A stretch of 26,014 nucleotides of DNA from Kiritimatiellia bacterium (lineage in GTDB: Bacteria > Verrucomicrobiota > Kiritimatiellia > RFP12 > UBA1067): assembly GCA_017405115.1 (NCBI GenBank), contig JAFRBA010000075.1, forward strand, positions 1 through 26,014, in the 5' to 3' direction. A model generated the notes under the pieces. The model was not told where the DNA came from. It ran no database searches and worked only from the letters and a program-made list of their open reading frames with translations. A program made the position numbers and the translations under genes. Positions within the stretch are counted from its first letter, which is position 1, and every line of letters starts with the position of its first letter. Positions 15,186 to 22,618 of the stretch are shown here, piece after piece.

Positions 15186-17477
15186 ATGAGTCCTTCCACA
15201 TGCATCGCCGCCGCAATGATCGTGGCGTCGGCGTCCGGTGGGTTTTCGCCGGACGCCCGCTGGATAGGATTTCCAGACTCCGAGGCACCGGCATTTGCCA
15301 AATCCTTTGTCGCGAATAGTGTCACTTCCGCTGTGCTGACAGTGACCGGCGTAGGGTACTACGAGGCGCGGATTAACGGTCGCAAAGTTGGACGCAAGGT
15401 GCTTGATCCTACTCCTACCGATTACGGGAAGCGTGTGTATTACTCCGTGTATGACGTGACAGATCTTGTCATGGGCGGGACAAATGAGCTGAGCATCATC
15501 CTAGGCAACGGGCTTTACAATGTGCGTTCCTGCGATGCATGGGGCTTCGAGAAGGCTCCGTGGCGCGACTTCCCGCGCGGCATGGCCACGCTGGAGCTGT
15601 TCGGCAAGAATGGCGTGCGGCGGGTCTCGACAGATGCCACATGGCGTCTGGTCGCATCCCCGGTCGCGTTCAACGACTTCCGCGAGGGGGAGGTCGTCAT
15701 TTCCAGACCGTCGGATCCGCCTTCGGAACGCTTTGCGCGTGAAGTGCCACCGCCGGTCGGCGTGCTGACCGAGTCGACTCATCCTGGTGCGGAAGTGATG
15801 CGGGAAGTTTGCGTGAAGAAAGTCGAGCCTCTCGCGGACGGCTCCATGCTGTATGACTTCGGCGAGAACATGGCGGGCTGGGCGCGGATAAGATTCTCCG
15901 GCTTGAGCGATGGCGATGTGGTGTCGATACGATATGACGAGCGCCATCCTTCCGAAGGCAAAAGGCATATCGATCAACATACTCGAGAATTGGCTTCTCC
16001 GAAATTATGCCGGATTGTCGATCCCGCTACGGCCGGCTTTCAGACGGATCGCTTCGTGTCCGCCGGAGTGGACGGAGAGATCTACGAGCCCCGTTTTACC
16101 TACAACGGATTTCGGTATGTCACGCTGCGGGGATGTCGGAGGTTCCCGACTGCTGGCGACGTCGTGGGGCGCTTTGTCCGAACAGCGTTCCCGAAGGCCG
16201 GGACATTCAAGTGCTCGGACGCGACATTCAACAGGCTGGTGGCGGCTGCCGAGCTTGCGTATGAATGCAATTTCACGGATGGTGTCCCGACGGATTGCCC
16301 GCATCGGGAGAAGAATGGTTGGCTTGGTGACGCCGCGCTTGTGGTCGAGTTTTCACAGTACGCATACGGCGGGGACGGTAACGCCGCCGCGTATAGGTGC
16401 TGGGTGCGGAGCATAATGGATCAGCAAAGTCCGTCTGGCGCGATTCCGGCGATAGTCCCAGATTCGGGTTGGGGGATTGATTCGTATTCTTGTTCACGCG
16501 GACCGGCATGGGGCGCGGCGCTTACGACGATTCCGTGGACTGTTTACCGATTTCGCTCGGACGGGGATTTCCTGTCGGAAGCGTATCCGGGAATGCGGAA
16601 ATATGTTCGCAAACTCATCTCCGAATTGCCGGATGTCTTGTCGAAAGGCTCGCGAGACTGGCTTGGAGACTGGTGCGCGGCCAAAATCGACGATTCGGAA
16701 AAATGGTGGATTCCGCGAGTGCCGTCTTCCCTTACTTCTTTCGCGTTTGCATACGCATCGGTGTGCGAAACTGCCGCTGCAGCCGAGATTCTCGGGTTCG
16801 GAAAAGACGCAGCTTTTTTTAGGCACGAGGCGGAGAAGATCAAGGCGTCCTTTAACCGGGACTTCGGACATGGCGATGGCAGATATGGCCCAGGCCTTCC
16901 GTGTGCGCAGGCTGTGGCCCTGGAGTTTGGACTCGTGCCGGATGCGCTTGTAGGCGAGGCAAGGAAGAAACTTGTAGAGGCCGTTCACGCGGAGGGTGAT
17001 ATGATTGATTTTGGAATACTCGGATCACGTACCGTGTTTCGTGCGTTGTCTGATGCGGGGGAGACCGATTTGGCTTGGAAGCTGATAATGCGCAAGGATG
17101 AGCCAGGTTTCGCAAACTGGTTGGAGCGTGGCGCGACGACGTTGTGGGAGAGTTTCGGCGGGCGGGCATCGCGTAACCATGTGATGTTTGGCGATTTTGT
17201 CGCATGGGCCTATGCATACATTGTCGGCGTGCGTCCCAAGGCACCGGGCTTCAGGAAATTCACGGTCAATCCGCATCCGCCGTCCGCATTGGACTGGGCG
17301 AAGGCAACGGTTCCCACGCCACATGGCGAAATCACCGCCGAATGGACGCGATGCGGTAGCGGCAGGGACATTTTGTTGCGTCTGGCTGTGCCTCGAGGAA
17401 CTCTTGCAGAGGTAGTCATGTTCGATGGATCGACGAGGGAAGTTGGTGTAGGTGAACACAGGATCAATTTGCCGTAA
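15186..17477 (+). CDS. Alpha-L-rhamnosidase, GH78
   Basis: A 763-aa protein with a short N-terminal signal-like stretch. Beta-sandwich N domains occupy about 20-340: G-V-G-Y-Y-E-A-R-I-N-G-R-K-V-G, typical of Bac_rhamnosid_N, then Y-D-F-G-E-N-M-A-G-W. The (alpha/alpha)6 barrel carries P-T-D-C-P-H-R-E-K-N-G-W-L-G-D with E375 as the likely general acid, and T-T-L-W-E-S-F with E655 as the likely base. A C-terminal beta domain ends the protein. It releases terminal alpha-L-rhamnose from glycans and is the best pointer to the locus substrate. It starts 13 bp after the LamG gene with only a weak ribosome binding site and ends the operon. Confidence 0.92.
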   Translation: MSPSTCIAAAMIVASASGGFSPDARWIGFPDSEAPAFAKSFVANSVTSAVLTVTGVGYYEARINGRKVGRKVLDPTPTDYGKRVYYSVYDVTDLVMGGTNELSIILGNGLYNVRSCDAWGFEKAPWRDFPRGMATLELFGKNGVRRVSTDATWRLVASPVAFNDFREGEVVISRPSDPPSERFAREVPPPVGVLTESTHPGAEVMREVCVKKVEPLADGSMLYDFGENMAGWARIRFSGLSDGDVVSIRYDERHPSEGKRHIDQHTRELASPKLCRIVDPATAGFQTDRFVSAGVDGEIYEPRFTYNGFRYVTLRGCRRFPTAGDVVGRFVRTAFPKAGTFKCSDATFNRLVAAAELAYECNFTDGVPTDCPHREKNGWLGDAALVVEFSQYAYGGDGNAAAYRCWVRSIMDQQSPSGAIPAIVPDSGWGIDSYSCSRGPAWGAALTTIPWTVYRFRSDGDFLSEAYPGMRKYVRKLISELPDVLSKGSRDWLGDWCAAKIDDSEKWWIPRVPSSLTSFAFAYASVCETAAAAEILGFGKDAAFFRHEAEKIKASFNRDFGHGDGRYGPGLPCAQAVALEFGLVPDALVGEARKKLVEAVHAEGDMIDFGILGSRTVFRALSDAGETDLAWKLIMRKDEPGFANWLERGATTLWESFGGRASRNHVMFGDFVAWAYAYIVGVRPKAPGFRKFTVNPHPPSALDWAKATVPTPHGEITAEWTRCGSGRDILLRLAVPRGTLAEVVMFDGSTREVGVGEHRINLP

Positions 17478-17590
17478 AATGGCTTGCGCCATTCCTTGTG
17501 CAGAAAATGGCGTGAGAACGGTGTCACGGCGTGGCAGTTGCAGTAGTCTGCTCCTGGCCTCGGAGCCGTCTGCCCTGGCAGATCGGCAAT

Positions 17591-17608
17591 GAGCCGTACA
17601 TACGGCTT
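17591..17608. promoter_or_regulatory. Palindromic operator candidate, site 3
   Basis: GAGCCGTACATACGGCTT contains the perfect palindrome AGCCGTA-CA-TACGGCT. It begins 56 bp before the GH92 -10 hexamer, exactly as site 2 does before its -10. The stem plus T-run could also be read as a terminator of the preceding operon, which is an alternative. Confidence 0.7.
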
Positions 17609-17646
17609 TTAATCGCTGAGAGACGGCGGGAGAATGGGTGCTATGC

Positions 17647-17652
17647 TATAAT
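17647..17652 (+). promoter_or_regulatory. Extended -10 of the GH92 gene
   Basis: TGCTATAAT, with a poor -35 (CGGCGG at 17-bp spacing). Predicted start near 17659, a leader of about 20 nt without a Shine-Dalgarno sequence. Confidence 0.65.
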
Positions 17653-17678
17653 TGGCCTGGTATTCAATTGATAGCAGC

Positions 17679-19586
17679 ATGAGACAAAGAACAATCACGT
17701 TTGGCTGGGCAATCCTCGCCTCGGCGATGTGGACATCGGCTCTTGCCGATTCCATGAAATATGTCGATCCTCTGATTGGAACGGGGGGATTGGGTTCGGA
17801 ATACGGTGGGATGATGCCTTATACGGGCGTTCCGTTCGGGTCGTTCCAGATGGTTCCTATGACGCGCCTCAATCGTGTCGGACAATTGAGCTTCAACTCA
17901 GCCGACGACACTCTTATAGGTTTCATCCTAACTCGCCAGCCAGCTATCTGGATGGGTGACTGGGGAGAGGTGCGCATATCGATTGAGCCGGCAAAGATTG
18001 AGGATGCAGAATACACGCCGTATCTCGGCTGCGTGAGGGCGGGTGGGCGCGTGTTCGAGTACACGGCCACAGCCCATGCCGCATGGCTGCGCGGTGATCT
18101 GCGTGACGTGCGGCTCCTGGATGGATACAACCCCAACCGCGACGACGGGAACCTTGGCCGTCGGCTTCCGAATTTCAAGGGATGGCGGTGCGTGAAGCAT
18201 GTCAAGGACGGAATGCAGATTGGGGTCTCTCTCATTTCGCTTGAACAGGCGCGAAGGAATCTTGAGGCCGAGATTGGCGGCAAATCGTTTGAGACGGTGG
18301 TTGCCAGAACGAAGGCCGAATGGGAGAAGTATTTCTGCCGCATCGAGATCGACGCGCCGGAGGACGTGAAGACGATTTTCTATACTGGCCTTTACCATAC
18401 GTTGCTTTATCCGCGCCAGATCGATGAGCAGGGACGGTATTATTCCGCGTTTGACGACGGGGTCCATGACGGGACGATGTACAGCTGCTATTCGCTGTGG
18501 GACACCTACCGCGCCGAACATCCGTGGCTGACGCTGATTGCGCCGGAACGGGTGGATGGCATGATGCAGTCGCTTCTTGAAATGTACCGCGAGGGCGGAT
18601 GGCTTCCGAAGTGGCCGAATCCCGGCTATACTGGCATCATGTCCGGTGCACCAGCCGAAATCGTTCTTGGAGAGGCGATGGTGAAAGGCTTCACGGGTTT
18701 TGATCATAGCCTTGCACGAGAAGCCATATACAAGAACCGCACGGTTCCCCAGAGGTTCGATGCGACGCGGCGTTGGCGAGACCGCGAGGAGTACGGCGAA
18801 TATCCCGAAACGCGGGCAGGACTGACGAGCTATATGAAGCGCGGCTATGTCGCATGCGACGAGACGGACGAATCGGTGTCGCGGACTCTGGATTTCTCGT
18901 TTGCAGACAGGAACAAGGCGTACACCAACCTCTGGTGTGCATTGGCGGGGTTGTTTCTTCCGAGACGGGCGGACGGTACGTTTGAAGCGAATGCAAAGCG
19001 AGCCTACACGGAGTGCCGTCCGGAGACGGCGGTCTGGTGCGTGCCGCACGACCCAGAGGTGCTTGCCGGGCTGATGGGCGGCAAGGAGGTTGCTGTAAGG
19101 CGTCTGGATGAGTTCTTTGACAAGCTCTTTTGGCGGCCGGAGCGCGGCAATCTGTCAATTCACGGTAACGAGCCGTCGCACCACGTTGCCTATCTCTACA
19201 ACCGATTTGGTGCACCAGAGAAGACCCAGCGGAGAGTCCGCGAGATCCTGGCGCGGGCGTACTCCGCCAATCGCAAGGGGTTCGACGGCAATGAGGACTG
19301 CGGGCAGATGAGCGCGTGGTACATCCTCTCTGCGCTTGGTTTTTATCCGCTTGACCCTGTGAGCGGTTATTACGAAATCGGTTCGCCCATAGTACGTGGC
19401 GCAAGACTGTGTTTGGGCGCACCATACGTTTCGGTGACGCTTGAGATTCGCGTGAAGAACTACGCTCCTAACCGTTGGCGAGTGAAGCGTGTAATGTTGA
19501 ATGGTGTCGAACTGAAGGATTGGCGCATATCGCATTCAAGCCTTGTCAGAGGTGGAGTGCTGGAATTCGAGATGAGTTACTGGTAG
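17679..19586 (+). CDS. Secreted GH92-type alpha-mannosidase, compact form
   Basis: A 635-aa protein with a signal peptide (cleavage near A-L-A/D-S). Y-V-D-P-L-I-G-T-G-G opens the N domain. The catalytic (alpha/alpha)6 domain has S-L-W-D-T-Y-R-A-E-H-P-W, H-G-N-E-P-S-H-H (E498, expected acid) and G-N-E-D-C-G-Q-M-S-A-W-Y (D540 region, expected base), all diagnostic of calcium-dependent exo-alpha-mannosidases. Usual members exceed 700 residues. Here the N-terminal sandwich seems shortened on both sides of G-Y-N-P-N-R, where other members have long strands leading to L-P-N-F-K-G and beyond, so substrate binding or activity may differ. I chose the ATG at 17679, ten codons after an upstream TTG, because it starts the signal peptide. 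Confidence 0.85.
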   Translation: MRQRTITFGWAILASAMWTSALADSMKYVDPLIGTGGLGSEYGGMMPYTGVPFGSFQMVPMTRLNRVGQLSFNSADDTLIGFILTRQPAIWMGDWGEVRISIEPAKIEDAEYTPYLGCVRAGGRVFEYTATAHAAWLRGDLRDVRLLDGYNPNRDDGNLGRRLPNFKGWRCVKHVKDGMQIGVSLISLEQARRNLEAEIGGKSFETVVARTKAEWEKYFCRIEIDAPEDVKTIFYTGLYHTLLYPRQIDEQGRYYSAFDDGVHDGTMYSCYSLWDTYRAEHPWLTLIAPERVDGMMQSLLEMYREGGWLPKWPNPGYTGIMSGAPAEIVLGEAMVKGFTGFDHSLAREAIYKNRTVPQRFDATRRWRDREEYGEYPETRAGLTSYMKRGYVACDETDESVSRTLDFSFADRNKAYTNLWCALAGLFLPRRADGTFEANAKRAYTECRPETAVWCVPHDPEVLAGLMGGKEVAVRRLDEFFDKLFWRPERGNLSIHGNEPSHHVAYLYNRFGAPEKTQRRVREILARAYSANRKGFDGNEDCGQMSAWYILSALGFYPLDPVSGYYEIGSPIVRGARLCLGAPYVSVTLEIRVKNYAPNRWRVKRVMLNGVELKDWRISHSSLVRGGVLEFEMSYW

Positions 19587-19877
19587 GGTCTTGAGGTTGC
19601 GTTTGCCCCCAAATGAAAGGCGATGTCAAACCAGATTTTGCGTTGTATTATGCGAATTTTTGGGAGGGGCACTGTTTGCCGCTTCAATTTTAGCGGGATT
19701 CTGGCGGATTTGGCGAAATTACCTCGTCTTAGGGGGCGTAGAGGAGGTGTAAATGACGGTCGAGGCCGATTGCGGATGGGCTGGTGGTTGCCGTGGGAGG
19801 CGGCTGCCGCGCGAAAGACGGCGCGGGAAGCGTAGCGGGGAATGACTGTTTTGACCCAAAGAAGGGGCTTTTTATGT

Positions 19878-20038
19878 CCATTGGATGCAATCGCAAACTC
19901 CAATCCGATTCACTCGCGGAAGCGCATCCGATTGAAGCGCGCACTTCAATCGGATGGAAGTCGTCGCGTCAATCGGATGCGCCGTTGCCTTTCAATCCGT
20001 TGCGCTTTCGCATTTCAATCCATTGAAACTTTCTTCAC
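19878..20038. repeat. Seven-unit degenerate tandem array, ~23-bp period
   Basis: Units begin at 19878, 19901, 19925, 19947, 19970, 19993 and 20016. Each starts with a 10-bp core close to CAATCGGATG (CCATTGGATG, CAATCCGATT, CATCCGATTG, CAATCGGATG twice, CAATCCGTTG, CAATCCATTG) followed by 12-14 variable bases. CATCCGATTGAAG (19925-19937) and CTTCAATCGGATG (19944-19956) form a 13-bp perfect inverted repeat. The array is not a CRISPR, since spacers would be far too short. Confidence 0.7.
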
Positions 20039-20041
20039 TTT

Positions 20042-20245
20042 TCCGGCCCGGAGGTCCGTGCTGGAGGCGCGTCTTATCCCGCGGCGTTCGGCGCCATGGC
20101 GGGAGGCACGGCCGTCGTCACGCTGGAGCACGCGCCGGAGGAGGCGGGCGAATACGACGCCGAGCTCTGCTTCAGCCTCACGAACATCGACCCCAAAGTC
20201 AATTCGTAGACGCGCAGCGTGCCGATCAGGCTGGTCGTAGAGTAG
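20042..20245 (+). pseudogene. 3' remnant of a beta-rich secreted protein gene
   Basis: One frame gives a protein-like tail (T-A-V-V-T-L-E-H-A-P-E-E-A-G-E-Y-D-A-E-L, then F-S-L-T-N-I-D-P, and P-I-R-L-V-V-E before TAG). There is an in-frame TAG at 20207-20209 and no start region. The pattern resembles an Ig-like or strand-repeat C-terminal domain, but I cannot name it. A strong terminator follows 33 bp later, which supports a true gene 3' end whose 5' part has been lost. Confidence 0.5.
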
Positions 20246-20278
20246 ACCGCGGCGGCGCGCGTTTCGCGGGCACACCTG

Positions 20279-20308
20279 GGCGGGCGGGCATCGGCCCGCC
20301 CGCCTTTT
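20279..20308 (+). terminator. Strong intrinsic terminator after the remnant
   Basis: A perfect 11-bp stem, GGCGGGCGGGC with GCCCGCCCGCC, has loop ATCG followed by TTTT. Confidence 0.85.
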
Positions 20309-20531
20309 CGTTGTTTGGGCTTGGTTGCAAGAGGTGTCTCGGCGCGTTGGGGGAGGGATTAGTATGTCCTGCCTTGTCGCGACAGATGGGAGGAGGCTTG
20401 GGCGATGAGCGTGTGGGTGGTGGTTGGAAGGTGGTTGGAGAATGGTTGAGGTGGCGGTTGAAGGACGGTTGAAGATGGGCTGGCGAACGGTAACAAGCGC
20501 GGCAAACTGACAGGCGCTGCGACAAACGACA

Positions 20532-20642
20532 ATGTTGATTGGAGAATCGCAGAACGGGTGGCGTTCGGGCGCATGGTACACCACACGCACAACGCGCTTC
20601 AAGGAGAACTACGCCCTCCTCAAGAAGCTCGCCGAGATGTAA
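20532..20642 (+). pseudogene. Short open frame, probably a gene 3' fragment
   Basis: 36 codons giving M-L-I-G-E-S-Q-N-G-W-R-S-G-A-W-Y-T-T-R, then F-K-E-N-Y-A-L-L-K-K-L-A-E-M before TAA. The composition is protein-like and a long-stem terminator follows 13 bp later. No ribosome binding site precedes the ATG. It looks like the last piece of a deleted gene; the family is not recognised. Confidence 0.4.
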
Positions 20643-20655
20643 TATCGGCGCGGCA

Positions 20656-20698
20656 AACTGGTGCGGCGGCAATCCCGCCGCCGCACCAGTTCAGCTTT
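20656..20698 (+). terminator. Long-stem intrinsic terminator
   Basis: A 15-bp perfect stem, AACTGGTGCGGCGGC (20656-20670) with GCCGCCGCACCAGTT (20677-20691), has loop AATCCC, then CAGCTTTT. Confidence 0.8.
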
Positions 20699-20730
20699 TA
20701 ATTACAAGGAAGGAGAAAGGAGGCGACAAC

Positions 20731-20982
20731 ATGGCGACATTCAAGGATATTCTCAAGTCGGCGTTTACGGACACGGCCAGTCTGGTTCACGTCACACCAA
20801 AGTTTGTCAAGGTTGATCGTACTCCGGCTTCGCATTGGGATGTTCATGTTGGAAGTGTGCGTGCGTCAAATAGACTGACGGCACGCGGAAGTGTCGCACT
20901 GTCTCGTCTTCCTGTTTTGTCTGAGGAAGAGCTATTGGCTCGGAAGAAAAGGATTTTAGAGTATGACTTCTCCGAGCGTTGA
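20731..20982 (+). CDS. Hypothetical 83-aa protein
   Basis: The start is fixed by AAAGGAGG (20716-20723) seven bases before the ATG. The frame is open further upstream, but only through the terminator. The product is soluble and moderately basic, with a helical start (F-K-D-I-L-K-S-A-F) and a charged helical end (S-E-E-E-L-L-A-R-K-K-R-I-L-E-Y). I recognise no family. It overlaps the next gene by 20 nt, so the pair is co-translated. Its leader resembles that of the 37-aa gene at 4001 (AAAGGAGG, seven-base gap, ATG-GC). Confidence 0.65.
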   Translation: MATFKDILKSAFTDTASLVHVTPKFVKVDRTPASHWDVHVGSVRASNRLTARGSVALSRLPVLSEEELLARKKRILEYDFSER

Positions 20983-21394
20983 AGAAGTCAGGTCGCTTTA
21001 TTCAAAGGCCGAGGCGGCGATAAAACTGTACGAGCGTATTGGCCTTGATAATTTGACAATTCCGCTGAATGAACTTCGATATGCTGGACAGCACATATTG
21101 AGGGCTGGGACAGAGGCAAATGCCGAAGAATCGAAAGAGGATTTGTTTAAGGCGTATAGGCATTGTGAACGTGCGCTGTACGATGCGAAAGAGGCGACGA
21201 TTTTGTGCTTGTTGGAAACTGTTGCCTCGTTTAGAGAATATGATGTAACCGCTGATGAATTTGAGACGGTTCTGCCGGGATGGAGAGAAATTCTCAAGCG
21301 TGCGTCATTGGCGCGAAGGTTCATTGAGACTTCTGGTCAGGTCAAAGAATGCGATTCTCAAAGACTGGACAATGCTATTTCTGACTTAGATTGA
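20963..21394 (+). CDS. Hypothetical 143-aa helical protein
   Basis: Almost entirely predicted alpha-helix, rich in Glu, Ala, Arg and Lys, with an A-Y-R-H-C-E-R-A-L-Y-D-A-K-E-A segment near 65-80 that recalls helical-bundle proteins. No membrane segment or catalytic motif is visible. It is the second gene of a three-gene cluster; the ATG lies inside the end of the first gene. Function unknown. Confidence 0.65.
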   Translation: MTSPSVEEVRSLYSKAEAAIKLYERIGLDNLTIPLNELRYAGQHILRAGTEANAEESKEDLFKAYRHCERALYDAKEATILCLLETVASFREYDVTADEFETVLPGWREILKRASLARRFIETSGQVKECDSQRLDNAISDLD

Positions 21395-21407
21395 TGTCAG
21401 ATTCAAA

Positions 21408-21779
21408 TTGCTTGAAATAGAACCGCAGATTATGTCTCTTCGTGAACGAAAACGAGAGGCAGAGGCGGAGGCAGAGCGCAGCCGACAGATGGACGCGGCG
21501 GCATCAGCCGAGAAAGATGCCAAAGCGGCAAAAACGATGTCGGATCGTCAGTTTCTCTTGTCATTCTCGGCGACCGTGTCAGGTTCTCTAATTGGTCTCC
21601 TAGGGACGTTGATTGCCATTTATGGAACATTCCCTGAATTCCGTTTTCTGGGAACGGTCGTTGGACTTGTCGGCTTTGTCATTTTCACGGTAGCGACATA
21701 CAAGATTTCAAGAGCGCTTCTGGTTGCAAGACCAGACGAAGCCAAATCTGAATTGAAAGGAACCACAACAATCCACTAA
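21408..21779 (+). CDS. Hypothetical membrane protein, coiled coil plus two TM segments
   Basis: About 123 aa. Residues 10-45 are a charged helix (R-E-R-K-R-E-A-E-A-E-A-E-R) likely to form a coiled coil. Two hydrophobic segments follow, about 49-72 and 79-99, then a short polar tail. The start is unclear: TTG at 21408 and ATG at 21432 are both possible and neither has a ribosome binding site. A TGATG junction at the end of the preceding gene opens a different frame that stops after eight codons, which may reflect a frameshift at the 5' end. It is probably the membrane partner of the two upstream helical proteins. Confidence 0.6.
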   Translation: MLEIEPQIMSLRERKREAEAEAERSRQMDAAASAEKDAKAAKTMSDRQFLLSFSATVSGSLIGLLGTLIAIYGTFPEFRFLGTVVGLVGFVIFTVATYKISRALLVARPDEAKSELKGTTTIH

Positions 21780-21878
21780 CCGGGGCATAGGCGGGCAACG
21801 GCCCGTCGAATAGACAATTTGCGCTGCAAAGCGGTCGTCGATGGAAATGTGAGAGTTTCAAGTTGGGCGGCACTTGGC

Positions 21879-21967
21879 AGAGGAAACGCGATAGCGTTTG
21901 CCTCTACTCGTGTTTCCAACAAGGCAATTCCTACAGCCTCTACTGAGATGCGAGTAGAGGTTTTCTT
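21879..21967 (+). promoter_or_regulatory. Attenuator-like set of competing hairpins ending in a terminator
   Basis: Segment 1, AGAGGAAACGC (21879-21889), pairs with GCGTTT-G-CCTCT (21894-21905). Segment 2, CCTCTACTCG (21901-21910), can instead pair with segment 4, CGAGTAGAGG (21951-21960). Segment 3, CCTCTACT (21937-21944), pairs with AGTAGAGG (21953-21960) to form a terminator followed by TTTTCTT. This 1:2, 2:4, 3:4 logic is that of attenuation. It may equally be a small RNA with its own terminator. Confidence 0.5.
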
Positions 21968-22008
21968 ATATCCTCGATTCGTGTCCGCCCGTCGAGCGGC
22001 GATGGTAG

Positions 22009-22063
22009 GGCGCGATGACCTCATCGCGCCGCCGACAGGTAGGGTCACGCGTCCCGCGTGACC
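22009..22063. repeat. Two tandem REP-like hairpins
   Basis: GGTAGG-GCGCGATGA-CC-TCATCGCGC-C (hairpin 22009-22030) and GGTAG-GGTCACGCG-TCC-CGCGTGACC (22043-22063). Both share a GGTAGG lead and a loop of two or three bases, mainly C, while their arms differ, as in families of short intergenic palindromes. Confidence 0.55.
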
Positions 22064-22201
22064 GTCAAACGGGGCAGGGATTCCAAAAGTAGAATAAGTC
22101 TCAATCCGTAAAGGCTGCTTTTATGCCGTTGGGTTCGGGGCGTTCCGGCGCGTTGGCCGGGGCGCCCCGGAAACTTTTTGTAAAAAATCGCGTCCGCCCC
22201 C

Positions 22202-22230
22202 TTGACTTTCGCCGGAAATATAAGTATAAT
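22202..22230 (+). promoter_or_regulatory. Strong leaderless promoter of the transposase
   Basis: TTGACT (22202-22207), a 17-bp spacer, TATAAT (22225-22230), then seven bases to the ATG at 22238. Confidence 0.8.
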
Positions 22231-22237
22231 TACGCCT

Positions 22238-22618
22238 ATGATTAAAAAAACGAGAAGTACGGCCGCGTACAGGCGGGTGGCGAGCAGGCTGAAGAGGCTG
22301 CTCACGGACGGGCAGGTCATAGAGGGGTCGCTTTCCCGCGTGACGGCGGGCTCTGCGGCCCACTGGCACCTGACGCGCAAGGTGAATGGGAAGACGCAGA
22401 CGCTCTACGTGCCCATGTCCTCGGTGGAGGAGGTGCGGGGCTGGATCCGGCGCTGGAAGGAGGCGAAGGGCCTTTTGAAGGAGCTCGGCGACTGCTCGAG
22501 GTCAATTCTCGCGTCCTCTGCGCCGAGAAAGGCGACGACTGGGGGCAGCACAAGTTCAGGTTCTTCGGCCGCAGGCCGGCCGCGCAGCCGGACTGCGGCG
22601 AAGCGCTCAGGGCGCTGA
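22238..22618 (+). CDS. Transposase, N-terminal part (DUF6788-like)
   Basis: The first 84 or so residues hold a domain like that before many DDE transposases: G-S-L-S-R-V, H-W-H-L-T-R-K-V-N-G-K-T-Q-T-L-Y-V-P, then V-E-E-V-R-G-W-I-R-R-W-K. After K-E-L-G-D, near 22490, the frame turns into low-complexity Ser/Arg sequence and stops at 22618, while the frame one base back reads L-L-E-V-N-S-R-V-L and continues as transposase. A one-base deletion, or a -1 frameshift during translation, would join them. There is no classic slippery heptamer at the join. The start is set by the leaderless promoter. Confidence 0.6.
   Translation: MIKKTRSTAAYRRVASRLKRLLTDGQVIEGSLSRVTAGSAAHWHLTRKVNGKTQTLYVPMSSVEEVRGWIRRWKEAKGLLKELGDCSRSILASSAPRKATTGGSTSSGSSAAGRPRSRTAAKRSGR

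Larger units (their letters stand above)
19587..20730. other. Gene-poor region with array, remnants and terminators
   Basis: 19587-19877 has no supported gene; 19731-19765 (GGGGGCGTAGAGGAGGTGTA and onwards) loosely resembles the 53-bp dispersed repeat. A 23-bp tandem array, two gene remnants and two strong terminators then follow, listed separately. 20309-20531 holds nothing I can name apart from short GTTGGAGGGTGG-like direct repetition. It reads as a zone of deletion and decay. Confidence 0.5.
21780..22201. other. Structured intergenic region
   Basis: Contains the attenuator-like hairpin set (21879-21967), two REP-like hairpins (22009-22030 and 22043-22063), and a GC palindrome CCGGGGCGCCCCGG (22157-22170) within a larger TTCCGG...CCGGAA stem followed by ACTTTTTG, possibly a terminator. 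No gene is visible. Confidence 0.5.

Noticed and set aside
17591..17610. Reading operator site 3 as a plain terminator (AGCCGT-ACAT-ACGGCT-TTT)
   Set aside because: Possible, but the same sequence occurs at two other promoters at the same distance from the -10, and the copies at 7952 and 9431 have a mismatch in the stem.
17928..19049. Long minus-strand frame opposite the GH92 gene
   Set aside because: No ribosome binding site or recognisable domain, and it overlaps a clear enzyme gene on the plus strand.
19878..20038. CRISPR array
   Set aside because: The conserved core is only about 10 bp and variable parts about 13 bp, with inverted units and no cas genes.
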